Part shown: positions 1-8,900 of the stretch, piece by piece
Position numbering within the stretch: the stretch's first letter is position 1
Layout: each line of letters begins with the position of its first letter
NCBI GenBank assembly: GCA_002685335.1
Contig: NYWY01000065.1
Span: 1 to 26,255 of the forward strand
DNA length: 26,255 nucleotides
Direction: 5' to 3'
From: Planctomycetaceae bacterium
GTDB lineage: Bacteria > Planctomycetota > Phycisphaerae > Phycisphaerales > SM1A02
The notes under the pieces: model-generated
Seen by the model: the letters and a program-made list of their open reading frames with translations, nothing else
What the model was told of the DNA's origin: nothing
Databases searched by the model: none
Program-made: the position numbers and the translations under genes

Positions 1-642
1 GGCCTCCCCGGCGAAGGCAATCTCACCGTCTTCAACAACGGCAACGGTCGTCCCGACGGCGCGTACTCGACCATCGAGGAGTTCACGCCGCCGATCCTCA
101 GGGACGGCAGCTACGCCCTGGCCAGGGGCGGTGCCTACGGTCCCGAGTCCGCGTCGATCCTCTACATCGCCGACGATCCCACCAGTTTCTACAGCAGCGG
201 ACTCTCCGGCGTGCAGCGGCTGGAGAACGGCAACACGCTGTTCTGCAAGGGCCGCAACAGCGGCGCGAGCCTTCGGGGTGGCGAGTTCTACGAGATCGAT
301 CCGGACGGAGAGGTGATCTGGCTCTACGTGAATCCGGTCGGTCCCGGCGGGGTGCTCACCCAGGGTGATGATCCCAACGGACTCCAGAACGCGTTTCGCT
401 GCAGCCGTTACGCCTCGGACTTCCCGGGTTTCGATGGCCGCGATCTCACGCCCGGCGGCCCGATCGAACTACCGGCCTGTGCCGGTGATCTCAACGGCGA
501 CGGAATCGTCGGCGGGGCCGACCTCGGTCTTTTGCTCGCGGTCTGGGGCAGCAACGATCCGGCGGCGGACCTGAGTGGCGACGGTACCGTCGGTGGGGCC
601 GACCTCGGCCTGCTCGCCGCGGCCTGGGGCTCCTGTTCCTGA
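1..642 (+). CDS. Arylsulfotransferase-like secreted protein with dockerin-like C-terminus (5' partial)
   Basis: The reading frame is open from the first base of the window to a TGA at 640-642, so the N-terminus lies outside. The visible 213 residues match the C-terminal half of the next gene almost motif for motif: FNNGNGRP, a DPTSFYSSGLSG stretch, the LENGNTLFC strand, DFPGFDGRDLTPG, then a tail. This part resembles the beta-propeller of the arylsulfotransferase (ASST-like) family, which moves sulfate between phenolic compounds in the periplasm or outside the cell. The last ~55 residues hold two dockerin-like Ca-binding repeats (GDLNGDG...ADLGLLLAVWG and LSGDGTVGGADLGLLAAAWG). Such tails are common on secreted proteins of Phycisphaerae, but their binding partner is not visible here. 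The family call comes from the paralogue, because the catalytic His region of this copy is missing. The two genes are 67 bp apart and look like a tandem duplication. Confidence 0.75.
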   Translation, partial: GLPGEGNLTVFNNGNGRPDGAYSTIEEFTPPILRDGSYALARGGAYGPESASILYIADDPTSFYSSGLSGVQRLENGNTLFCKGRNSGASLRGGEFYEIDPDGEVIWLYVNPVGPGGVLTQGDDPNGLQNAFRCSRYASDFPGFDGRDLTPGGPIELPACAGDLNGDGIVGGADLGLLLAVWGSNDPAADLSGDGTVGGADLGLLAAAWGSCS

Positions 643-709
643 AACGCGGGCCCGATTCCTCCGTCTCCTCGTTCCATCCGTTTCTCTCCATTGGAAAGCA
701 GACGAACGC

Positions 710-2272
710 ATGACGTTCCATCGATCCTCGACCTTCGCGCTCACCACCATCCTGACGATGGTCTCGTCCGCGTGGAGTCAGAACGGCAACACCATCGGGG
801 TGATCCGTGATGATGGTGCGACGGAACCGGGCTACACGCTCTTCGCGCCGTTGACCGCCACCACCGACACCTTCCTGATCGATTCACTCGGCCGGGTGGT
901 GAATCGTTGGACGAGCTCCTATCGAGCCGCCAATTCGGTCTACCTGACCGAGGACGGGGATCTCATCCGAACCGCCAATCCGGGGACCAGCAGTTCCATC
1001 AATGGCGGGGCGGCCGGGGGGCGGATCGAGCGTCGAAGCTGGGACGACCAACTGGAGTGGAGCTTCAGTCACATCAGCAACGCCTACCGGATGCATCACG
1101 ACATCGAGGTACTCCCGAACGGAAACATCCTCGCCATCGCCTGGGAGTCCAAGTCGTCGTCGGCGGTCCTGGCCGCGGGACGAATTCCCGGGACCTTCGG
1201 GAGTTCGCTCTGGCCCGACAAGATCATCGAGGTGCAGCCAACCGGGAGTTCCGGCGGGACGATCGTCTGGGAATGGCACGCGTGGGATCACCTGGTCCAG
1301 GACTACGATCCATCCCGTCCCAATTACGGTGATCCCGCCGATCACCCCCATCGCATCGACGTCAATCACCGCCAGGGGAATTCCTCGGACTGGCTGCACT
1401 GCAACGGGCTGGACTACAACCCCGAACTCGACCAGATCGTGATCAGCTCCCGGAGCTTCAACGAGATCTGGATCATCGATCACGACACCACCACGCAGGA
1501 GGCTGCAGGACCCGCGGGAGATCTGCTCTACCGCTGGGGGAATCCCGCGACCTACGAGCGAGGCGGCTCCGCCGACCAGAAGCTCTTCGGCCAGCATGAT
1601 CCCAAGTGGATCCGCCCCGGAATGCCGGGCCATCCGGGCATCACGATCTTCAACAACGGGAACGGCCGACCGGGCACGGACTACAGCTCGATCGAACAGA
1701 TCCGACCTCCCCTTCTTCGGAACGGCACCTACGACCTGCGAAACGGTCTGCCTTTCGGGCCCGAGGAACCGGAGTGGATCTACACCGCGTCGAGTCCTTC
1801 GGACTTCTATTCCAGTTACATCTCGGGTGCGGAACGACTGGCCAATGGAAACACGCTGATCTGTTCCGGCGCCGACGGGCAGTTCTTTGAAGTGCGTCCC
1901 GACGGCACCGAAGTCTGGAGATACATCACGCCGCTGGACAATGGCGGACCGATGGACCAGGGTCAGAATCCGCCGAGCGGTGGTGGCGGTGGGCCCGGCG
2001 GTGGTTTTCCGAATTCCGTCTTCCGGGCGGAGCGATACGGCCCTGATTTCGCCGGCTTCGACGGACGCGACCTGACGCCCGGGGCCCAGATCGAGATCTA
2101 TCCGGTCTGCGAGGGTGACGTCAACCATGACCGCATGGTGGACTCTTCGGATCTGGGAGCCCTGTTGGTGGCCTGGGGCACCTCGGACCCGGCGGCCGAC
2201 ATCAGCGGCAACGGATCGGTGGGACCGGAAGACATCGGATTCCTGCTGGTCGACTGGGGCTTCTGTCCCTGA
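710..2272 (+). CDS. Arylsulfotransferase-like secreted protein with dockerin-like C-terminus
   Basis: This is a 520-residue protein. I chose the ATG at 710 because it opens a classic signal peptide (residues 1-24, ending SAWSQ) and has GGAAAG about 12 nt upstream; the frame is also open further upstream. The body carries propeller-like strands and His-bearing motifs expected of the ASST-like family: HHDIEVLPNGN (129-139), WEWHAWDH, HRIDVNH, DWLHCNGLDYN, SSRSFNEIWIIDHD and GQHDPKWI. Family members transfer sulfate between aryl donors and acceptors in the periplasm or outside the cell; the substrate here is unknown. A Gly-rich linker (near residue 423-435) precedes a copy of the DFAGFDGRDLTPG motif and a dockerin-like pair of repeats (465-520, GDVNHDRMVDSSDLG and ISGNGSVGPEDIG). 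The repeats are less canonical than in the upstream paralogue. The gene faces the tsaE operon tail to tail. Confidence 0.8.
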   Translation: MTFHRSSTFALTTILTMVSSAWSQNGNTIGVIRDDGATEPGYTLFAPLTATTDTFLIDSLGRVVNRWTSSYRAANSVYLTEDGDLIRTANPGTSSSINGGAAGGRIERRSWDDQLEWSFSHISNAYRMHHDIEVLPNGNILAIAWESKSSSAVLAAGRIPGTFGSSLWPDKIIEVQPTGSSGGTIVWEWHAWDHLVQDYDPSRPNYGDPADHPHRIDVNHRQGNSSDWLHCNGLDYNPELDQIVISSRSFNEIWIIDHDTTTQEAAGPAGDLLYRWGNPATYERGGSADQKLFGQHDPKWIRPGMPGHPGITIFNNGNGRPGTDYSSIEQIRPPLLRNGTYDLRNGLPFGPEEPEWIYTASSPSDFYSSYISGAERLANGNTLICSGADGQFFEVRPDGTEVWRYITPLDNGGPMDQGQNPPSGGGGGPGGGFPNSVFRAERYGPDFAGFDGRDLTPGAQIEIYPVCEGDVNHDRMVDSSDLGALLVAWGTSDPAADISGNGSVGPEDIGFLLVDWGFCP

Positions 2273-2285
2273 GGTCCTGATGATC

Positions 2286-2298
2286 GGGCCCGCGGCCC
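2286..2298. terminator. Small hairpin at a convergent gene junction
   Basis: GGGCC, a CGC loop and GGCCC form a 5-bp all-GC stem in the 27-bp gap between two converging genes. No T-run follows on either strand. The position suits a bidirectional terminator, but such short GC stems are frequent by chance in this composition. Confidence 0.3.
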
Positions 2299-2299
2299 C

Positions 2300-2986
2300 C
2301 TAGTCGTCGAGGAAATCGCTCGCGTCGAGGGGACGGGAGATCGCGTACTCGTTCCCGAACCAGGCCTGCAGGTCCACGAGCCGACAGCGGGATGAACAGA
2401 AGGGTCGGGCTTCGGGGTCCTCGCAGGTCTTTCCACAGGTCGGGCAGGTTCGCACGCCACCCAACGTCGTGCTCCATGCCCCGGCTCGAGCCTCGAGCGC
2501 CTCTCGAAGTCGGAGGCGACCTTTCGGGTCGTCCCGGAGATCCAGCAATGTGAGCCCCCGGGTCTGAGGATCGCGGTGATCCAGCCGGATCTCGATGCGC
2601 GATTCGGGAAGGGCCTCTTCGATTCGCGAGGCCCACTCGATGGCCACCAGTCGACGATCGTCTTCGAGGAGTTCGTCGAACCCGATCGCCTCCAGTTCGT
2701 CGACCCCTCGCATTCGATACGCATCGAGGTGACTCAGGCAGGCCGAGTCGTCATGCCGCCCGAGGTGTTCGATGTGAATCACGAAGGTGGGACTGGAGAT
2801 GATCTCCGGATCAAGGCCCAGTCCGCGGGCGAGACCTCGGGCGAGTCTGGTCTTGCCCGCGCCGAGTCCACCTTCGAGTGCGATGCAGGCGGGACGTTCG
2901 ACCATTTCGGCCACGATCTCGCCGATCCGTTCGGTCGCTTCCTCGTGCGGGCAGTCCATGCGGACGAGATGGGTGGCTTCTTCCAT
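2300..2986 (-). CDS. tsaE: TsaE (t6A biosynthesis ATPase) fused to a YacG-type zinc finger
   Basis: This is a 228-residue protein in two parts. Residues 1-150 are TsaE, the P-loop ATPase that drives turnover of the TsaBD complex making the t6A37 modification of ANN-decoding tRNAs. Visible motifs are Walker A GGLGAGKT (39-46), SSPTF (64-68), HLDAYR (86-91) and IEW (116-118). After a ~30-residue linker, residues 181-215 read as a YacG-type zinc ribbon: CPTC (C181, C184), RPFCSSRC (C197, C201), VDLQAWFGNEY. YacG is a small gyrase-binding inhibitor in E. coli. TsaE alone is usually about 150 residues and YacG about 60, so this length fits a true fusion. It is the last gene of the minus-strand operon, 39 nt after thiL. 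It has no Shine-Dalgarno, but TACACT lies 6 nt before the ATG, so it may also have its own promoter. Confidence 0.9.
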   Translation of the reverse strand: MEEATHLVRMDCPHEEATERIGEIVAEMVERPACIALEGGLGAGKTRLARGLARGLGLDPEIISSPTFVIHIEHLGRHDDSACLSHLDAYRMRGVDELEAIGFDELLEDDRRLVAIEWASRIEEALPESRIEIRLDHRDPQTRGLTLLDLRDDPKGRLRLREALEARAGAWSTTLGGVRTCPTCGKTCEDPEARPFCSSRCRLVDLQAWFGNEYAISRPLDASDFLDD

Positions 2987-2992
2987 GTCCCG

Positions 2993-2998
2993 AGTGTA
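2993..2998 (-). promoter_or_regulatory. Candidate -10 element (TACACT), leaderless start of tsaE-yacG
   Basis: TACACT ends 6 nt before the ATG at 2986 on the minus strand. With the usual -10 to +1 distance, transcription would begin at or next to the start codon. No convincing -35 is visible. Confidence 0.35.
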
Positions 2999-3025
2999 CG
3001 GGCCCGACGCCGTGGATCGCCGCTT

Positions 3026-4042
3026 TCACGGGCGACGAAGATGTTCCCAGCCCAGATGATCGATGCGATGTCGGTTTCGGCCGTCCACCACCATCACAGC
3101 GCCGGCTGGTTCGTGACCCCGCCCCTGGCCCGGTCCTTCGTTTGGTGCCTCAAGCCGACCGATCACCGTCACCGGGACTCCCCGGACTTCGGCTGGAGGC
3201 GGGATCCGACAGGCCAGAAGGAGTTCGTAATCCTCGCCGTCGGTGGCGGCCCGTCGCCAGTCGCAGCCGGGATTGGTGGGGATCGCCGACGCGTCCAGTC
3301 GGGCGACCGAATCAGCGGCGAAGGCCAGGCGACCGGCATCCTGGGCGAGTCCGTCGCTGAGATCCATCATCGAGACGAGGTCGGATCCGAGAAGTCCGGC
3401 GAGTTCGATCGCTTCCTCGATCCTCGGGGTGAAGTCGAGGTGGCGTCCACCCCCATCCGGATCGAGACTTCCGCCCAGTCGCCCCGTGGTCACCAGGAGA
3501 TCTCCCACCCGGGCTCCGGTCCGCGTCACCACTCGATCGTCGGGGAGTCCGGGGCGGGCGAGGATGGTGACGCTGACCACCGTCGGTCCCTCGGGGATCG
3601 AATGGGTCGCGAGATCGCCGCCGACCAGCGGTGCCCCCCATTGCAGGGCGGTCTGGTTCAGGCCCTCGTGGAGTCGGCGGGCCCATTCGTCGTCACACTC
3701 GGGACCGAGGGTGGCGGTGGCGACGATCGCGAAGGGACGGGCCGCCATCGCCGCGACATCACTGAGGTTCCGAAGGACCGCCTTGCGTCCGATCGCCCAC
3801 GGGGACTCGTCGCGGCGGACGTGGCGTCCGAGGACGACCTGGTCCGCCGCGACGAGCACCGGCCCCTGATGTTCGACCATGGCCATGTCGTCGCCCGGGC
3901 CTAGCAGGACCTCTGGTGGAAGCGATCGTCCGATCTCGTGGAAGTGTCGATGAAGCCGACGTTCGGAGAACGGGCCGGCCGGGTTTCCGGAAGGCTCGTC
4001 CCCGGTGGGGTCGGTGGCTTCGAGGGGAGAAGGATCGGTCAT
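3026..4042 (-). CDS. thiL: Thiamine-monophosphate kinase
   Basis: ThiL phosphorylates thiamine monophosphate with ATP to give thiamine pyrophosphate, the last step of the pathway, in the cytosol. The 338-residue length fits the family. Motifs in order are GPGDDMAMV (48-56), AADQVVLGRHV (the TTD...EGxHF region), GRKAVLRNLSDVAAMAARP, GGDLATH, the MDLSDGLAQDAGRLA helix and DGEDYELLLAC. The frame is open far upstream, but the ATG at 4042 overlaps the waaA stop as ATGA, which indicates translational coupling and fixes the start. An N-terminal stretch of ~25 residues before the conserved FSERRL region is rich in Pro, Asp and Gly and is probably disordered. No thiamine synthesis genes lie nearby, so placement in an envelope/tRNA operon does not reflect pathway grouping. 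Confidence 0.93.
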   Translation of the reverse strand: MTDPSPLEATDPTGDEPSGNPAGPFSERRLHRHFHEIGRSLPPEVLLGPGDDMAMVEHQGPVLVAADQVVLGRHVRRDESPWAIGRKAVLRNLSDVAAMAARPFAIVATATLGPECDDEWARRLHEGLNQTALQWGAPLVGGDLATHSIPEGPTVVSVTILARPGLPDDRVVTRTGARVGDLLVTTGRLGGSLDPDGGGRHLDFTPRIEEAIELAGLLGSDLVSMMDLSDGLAQDAGRLAFAADSVARLDASAIPTNPGCDWRRAATDGEDYELLLACRIPPPAEVRGVPVTVIGRLEAPNEGPGQGRGHEPAGAVMVVDGRNRHRIDHLGWEHLRRP

Positions 4043-5298
4043 GTCGACGTGACCGGAGGCGACGTCGCGAGTGAGCGCATCAGATCTCCGAGCCGTCGGG
4101 TCGCGCCCTGTCGACTTCGGATGAGTTCCCGGCCCCGTTCGATCATGGTGTCCCGGGCGGACCGGTCTTCGAGCAGGGATCGGACGGTGGCGGCGAGTTC
4201 CTCGCGGCGGCATCGCTGCACGCCGCCGACCGCTTCGAGGTCGCCGGCGATCACCTGAAAGTGCCCGGTGTCGGGTCCGATGATCGTCGGCCGGCCGAGG
4301 GCGACCGGCTCGATCATGTCGCTGCCTCCCAGATCGACGAAGGTGCGGCCGACGATGACCAGGTCGGCGAGCCCGTAGGCCGCTCGAAGCTCGCCGATGG
4401 TGTCGAGCAGGAACCGGCCGGTGCAGGAACCCTGGTCGCCGCGGCTCCGTCGGGCGCAGCCCGGCAGGTCTCGGGCCGCCTCGTCGAACCACTCGGGCTT
4501 TCTCGGGGCGCAGAGCAGTTGTGCGTCGGCGGGGATCGCGTCGCGGAGCAACGCGTGTTCGCCGGGAGCGGTGCTTCCCGCCACCACCAGTGGACGATCG
4601 CGATCGATGCCGAGGGCGGCCGCCAGTTCCTCGGCGCCCGGAACCTCGTCCGCGATCCGCGCGGTATCCCACTTCATGCTTCCCGGAGTCGTGACTCGCT
4701 CCGGGGGTACGCCGACGCCGCGGAATCGATCGGCGTACGTCTCGTCCTGCGCCGCCACCGCGGCGAGGGGGCGGAAGAATCCGCGGGCGATGGGTCCGAG
4801 TCTTCGGTATCGCGCGTAGCTGCGTTCACTGAGACGACCGTTGACCACCGCGACGGGAATCCTCCGGCGTCGACATTCCCGGAGGAAGTTCGGCCAGACC
4901 TCCAGTTCGACCAATCCGATCGCATCCGGACGGACTCGATCGAGGAAGCGACGAACCGCTCCGCTGGTGTCGAACGGGAACCGAACCACCGGGCAGCGGT
5001 CACGGAACAGCGAGGTGGCCCGATCGAATCCCGTATCGGTCATGGTCGCGATCACCGGTTCGATCGCGGGGCTTCCATTACGCAGGTCGTCGACCAGCAG
5101 GTCGGTGGCGTTGACCTCCCCCACCGAGACGGCATGGAGCAGGACCCGGGGGGTGTCGGTCGCCGGCAGGGCCTCGCCCCGACCGAACCGACCCGGCCAG
5201 TCGGTTCGATGCTTTCCGGTGCGGACCATCCGCGGAATCCAGATCGGACTCGCGGCGAGGGCGGCGGCGGCGTAGGCGGCGTCGAGGGGGCGTGGCAC
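4039..5298 (-). CDS. waaA: 3-deoxy-D-manno-octulosonic acid (Kdo) transferase
   Basis: WaaA (KdtA) transfers Kdo from CMP-Kdo onto the lipid A precursor at the cytoplasmic face of the inner membrane. The 419 residues match the family length. The N-terminus carries the short membrane-anchoring helix and basic segment (AAALAASPIWIPRM, then KHRTDWPGRFG). The N-terminal GT-B domain shows HAVSVGEV, VIATMTDTGF, VRFPFDTS, ELEVWPNFL and NGRLSERSYARY. The C-terminal domain shows VVAGSTAPGEH, APRKPEWFD, IVGRTFVDLGGSDMIEPVALGRP and IIGPDTGHF. Its ATG follows the thioredoxin gene stop by 3 nt and its stop overlaps the thiL start, so it sits in the middle of an operon. Its presence supports a Kdo-containing LPS outer membrane in this organism. 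Confidence 0.94.
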   Translation of the reverse strand: MPRPLDAAYAAAALAASPIWIPRMVRTGKHRTDWPGRFGRGEALPATDTPRVLLHAVSVGEVNATDLLVDDLRNGSPAIEPVIATMTDTGFDRATSLFRDRCPVVRFPFDTSGAVRRFLDRVRPDAIGLVELEVWPNFLRECRRRRIPVAVVNGRLSERSYARYRRLGPIARGFFRPLAAVAAQDETYADRFRGVGVPPERVTTPGSMKWDTARIADEVPGAEELAAALGIDRDRPLVVAGSTAPGEHALLRDAIPADAQLLCAPRKPEWFDEAARDLPGCARRSRGDQGSCTGRFLLDTIGELRAAYGLADLVIVGRTFVDLGGSDMIEPVALGRPTIIGPDTGHFQVIAGDLEAVGGVQRCRREELAATVRSLLEDRSARDTMIERGRELIRSRQGATRRLGDLMRSLATSPPVTST

Positions 5299-5301
5299 GG
5301 G

Positions 5302-5898
5302 TCAGTCGGTGTCCCGGACACGAAGGTTTCGAAGGAGGCCGATCATGAAGTCGGCCGAGTTCACGCCGTAGGAGACGTTGACGATGCGCCCGTCGGGGGC
5401 GACGTAGATGAGCTTGGGGATGGTGTTGGACGTGTCATAGGGCGCGATCGCCGCGCGGAACTGTGGCGTGACCAGGCATTCGATCATGCCGGGACTGGGT
5501 GACTTCCGGAGATAGGCCTCGACCGTCGGGCCGCCGCCTTCGTCCACGCTCACCCCCACCACGGTCGCGACCGAGGCCAGTTCCGACCGGTTCGCCTTGA
5601 TGATCGAACGGACTCGGCGGCACGGACCGCACCAGGTCGCCCAGACCTCGATGAGCATCGGTCTTCCCGAATAGGCCGCAAGGTCGGTTCCGTTCCCCGC
5701 CAGGTCGGTGAGTGGCACGGTGAACATGCCATCCGGCGTGGGGACGCTTCGGGCTTCCTCCCCGGCGACGCTCGTCGGCGCTTCCTGGATCACGGGAGTC
5801 ACGGGGGTGACGGACGCCGAATCACCGTCCGAGCAGCCGACCATCACCAGGGTGATGGAGGTGGCGAGAGCGGAGAGCATGGACTGGACGCGGGTCAT
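5302..5898 (-). CDS. Thioredoxin-like (TlpA/ResA-type) lipoprotein
   Basis: This is a 198-residue protein. The ATG at 5898 is preferred over an in-frame ATG at 5928: it has GGAG 6 nt upstream and begins directly with a lipoprotein signal peptide (MTRVQSML...LVMVGC, lipidated Cys 22). A low-complexity linker rich in Thr, Pro and Val follows. A thioredoxin fold then carries WATWCGPCRR (catalytic C90 and C93), VGVSVDEG, and a cis-Pro segment TIPKLIYVAPDG. Proteins of this type reduce or oxidise disulfides on the outer face of the inner membrane, often for cytochrome c maturation or as general thiol reductants; the partner is unknown. It is the first gene of the operon with waaA, thiL and tsaE-yacG, and is divergent from the oxoprolinase gene. 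Confidence 0.88.
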   Translation of the reverse strand: MTRVQSMLSALATSITLVMVGCSDGDSASVTPVTPVIQEAPTSVAGEEARSVPTPDGMFTVPLTDLAGNGTDLAAYSGRPMLIEVWATWCGPCRRVRSIIKANRSELASVATVVGVSVDEGGGPTVEAYLRKSPSPGMIECLVTPQFRAAIAPYDTSNTIPKLIYVAPDGRIVNVSYGVNSADFMIGLLRNLRVRDTD

Positions 5899-5931
5899 CA
5901 ACGGCTCCGGACGGTGAAATTCGGTCATCCG

Positions 5932-5937
5932 AGGATA
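5932..5937 (-). promoter_or_regulatory. Candidate -10 element (TATCCT) for the trx-waaA-thiL-tsaE operon
   Basis: TATCCT on the minus strand would place transcription start near 5925, giving a leader of roughly 27 nt that contains the GGAG ribosome site of the ATG at 5898. This agrees with the shorter start. No clear -35 is visible. It lies 18 bp from a matching TATCCT on the plus strand, so the two divergent promoters overlap. Confidence 0.35.
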
Positions 5938-5955
5938 GTCGGTCTTCCCAGCGCG

Positions 5956-5961
5956 TATCCT
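5956..5961 (+). promoter_or_regulatory. Candidate -10 element (TATCCT), leaderless start of the oxoprolinase gene
   Basis: TATCCT ends 9 nt before the ATG at 5971, and no Shine-Dalgarno lies between them. The spacing predicts a transcript that starts at or beside the start codon. Confidence 0.35.
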
Positions 5962-5970
5962 CCAAACGTC

Positions 5971-8900
5971 ATGTCCACGCGGAAAGCGCTGAAACCGGAC
6001 CTCCTCCCGACCTGGCACATTCGAATCGATACCGGGGGGACCTTCACCGATGCCATCGCCCTGCTCCCGGGTGGGGCTGTTCGTCGTCGCAAGGTGCTTT
6101 CCAATGGACGACTTCGTGGACGCCTCGAGGACGGTCGCGTCACGATCCGGGGCGAAGACGACCTCGGTCGCCTGCTCGCCGGGGCCTGCATCCGTCGACT
6201 GGGTGACTCGCGGATCATCGGGGTCTGGTCGGATGCGGGAACCGTGAGCCCCGCGGTGGATCAGGACTCGACCTCCGACAGCGTGATCGAAGACGGCACG
6301 TTGGTCGAAGTGGATCCCGGGCTCGACGCCCCACGACTGGCGGTCCACCTCCTGACCCGGACGCCGATCGGTGGAGTCCTGCCGCCGGTGGATCTCCGGA
6401 TCGCGACCACTCGGGCGACCAATGCACTCCTGACCCGTCGTACCGGACGAGTGCTTCTGGTGACCACCGCGGGGTTCGAGGATCTGGCGGTGATCGGCGA
6501 CCAGAGTCGGCCGGACCTCTTCGCCCTGGATGTCCGACCTCCCAGACTGGCCCCGGACGCGGTGATCGCGATCGAACGTCACCTGGAAGCCGACGGCCCC
6601 GCCGACGTGATCGACGAGTCGCAGGTGGTGCCGCGGATCGTGGCGGCGGTGGACCGACACCACATCGATGCGGTCGCGATCTGTCTTCTTCATTCCTGGC
6701 GCGACCCGGAACCGGAGCGTCGCCTCGCAGCCGCGGTCAGGCGTGGACTTCCGGGGATTCGAGTCTCGGTCGGTTCCGAGGTCTCGCCGGAAATCCACCT
6801 GGTCCCCCGGGTGCGGACGACGGTCGCCGACGCCGCGCTCTCGCCGGTCATCGGATCCTTTCTCGAAGATCTCGGCCTGGGGACCTTCGCCGGACGTCCC
6901 GACGACCGCGTGCTGGCGATGACCAGCAGCGGCGGACTGGTCGACGTCGATTCCGTGAGGCCGGCCGAGACCCTGCTGAGCGGACCCGCGGCCGGGGTGG
7001 TCGGGGCGATCGACGCGGCTGCCGCGCTCGGCATCCACGAGGTCGTCGGTTTCGACATGGGTGGCACCAGCACCGACGTCGCGCGGGCCGGCGGACGGGC
7101 GGATCTTCGTGACACGACCATGGTCGGTGAAGCGGTGGTCCGCATTCCCAGCGTGGACCTTCACACGGTGGCCGCGGGCGGCGGATCGATCTGTCGGGTG
7201 TTCGAGGGACGTCTGGAAGTCGGGCCGGATTCCGCGGGCGCCGACCCCGGACCGGCGTGCTACGGGGCGGGTGGGCCACTCACCATCACCGACGTGAACC
7301 TGCTCCTCGGACGCGCCGATCCGTCGACGTTCGGCGTGCCGATCGACCCGGAGGCCGCGCGTCGGGCGTTGGACGCCACCAGCGCGGAAAGCGGGCGTTC
7401 GGGGGAGTCGTTGCTCAGAGGTTTCGTCGATCTCGCGAATGAACGGATGGCGGAGGCGATCCGTACCATCACCACTCGCCGTGGCGTGGATCCCGCTGAT
7501 CACGTACTGGTCGCGTTCGGCGGTGCGGGCGGTCAGCACGCCTGCGGCATCGCGTCCCGACTGGGCATCGATCGAATCCTGGTTCCCGGCGATGCCGGGC
7601 TCCTCAGCGCCGTGGGACTCGACGCGGCGGCGAGGGAACGGGTGGTCGAACGCTCCCTGCTGGCGACCCTCGAGGACTCGGATCCCGGAGCGGTGCTCGC
7701 GGCGGTCGAGACCGTCGCCCTCGATCGGGCTCGGAAGATCGGGGTCGATTCGCCGATGATTCGTCGCCGCCAGTGGCGATGTCGTCTTCTCGGTCAGGAT
7801 TCCACCATCGATCTTGATTTCGAGGATGCGGCGACCGCCGCCGACTCGTCGGAGATCGAGACGCGATTCCGTACGGCGTTCGAGCTCCGCTACGGGCGGG
7901 AATGCCCGCCGCGACCGGTGGAACTGGCGGCCATCAGGGTCTTCGGGGGGGATCCTCCCCGCGACGTGGAGGTGATGCCGCCGGTGACCGAAAGCGGGTT
8001 CGAAGGACCCGCGGTGCGCTCGGCGGCCACCAGCACCACGGTCGTCGACGAAGGATGGACTGCCGCCCCGCTGCCCGATGGCGGCCACGTGTTGCGTCGA
8101 AATCCAGAGGCCACCGCGGCGGCGATCGTCGATGGCCCGGCGATGACGGAGATCGTGGCGTGTCGACTGGAGTCGATCGCCCGCGAGATGGGTGAGACGC
8201 TTCGTCGCACCGCCTTGAGTGTGAACGTGAAGGAACGACTGGACTATTCCTGTGGGATCGTGGATGCCGAAGGCCGTCTGGTGGTGAATGCGCCCCACAT
8301 GCCGGTGCACCTGGGGGCGATGGGTGATTGCGTCCGTTCGGTGGTGGCCGAGATCGAGGTGAAACCCGGTGACACGATCCTGGTCAACCATCCGGCCTTC
8401 GGAGGATCGCACCTGCCGGATCTGACCCTGGTGACTCCGGTCTTCGATTCCGGCGGTCGGCTCATCGCCCACGTGGTGAATCGGGCTCATCATGCGGAGA
8501 TCGGCGGTACGCGTCCCGGATCCATGCCGCCGGACGCCACCACGCTGATGGAAGAGGGCGTGGTGTTCCCGCCGATGCTCCTGGTCGATGGCGGGAGAGC
8601 CTGTTTCGATGCGGTGGAGGCGCGGCTTCGGGAGGCGGTCCACCCCTCGCGTTCGGTGGAGGAGAATCTCGCCGACCTCGGGGCCCAGCTTGCGGCCAAT
8701 CGACTGGGCGAGCGCCGGGTCGTGGCCCTTCACGCCATGACCGGGGACCGGCGCTTCCGATCCGACCTGGATGATCTGCGGGCCCGATGCGGTGCGGCGA
8801 TCGCCCGACTCGCCCGGCGTCTGGACGGCGTGGACCGTTCGGTGGAGGAACGACTCGACGATGGCACACCGATTCGAGTCCGGCTTCGCGGAAGCGAGGG

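Noticed and set aside
2576..3904. Plus-strand 442-codon frame opposite tsaE and thiL
   Set aside because: It spans two well-supported minus-strand genes and has shadow-like composition.
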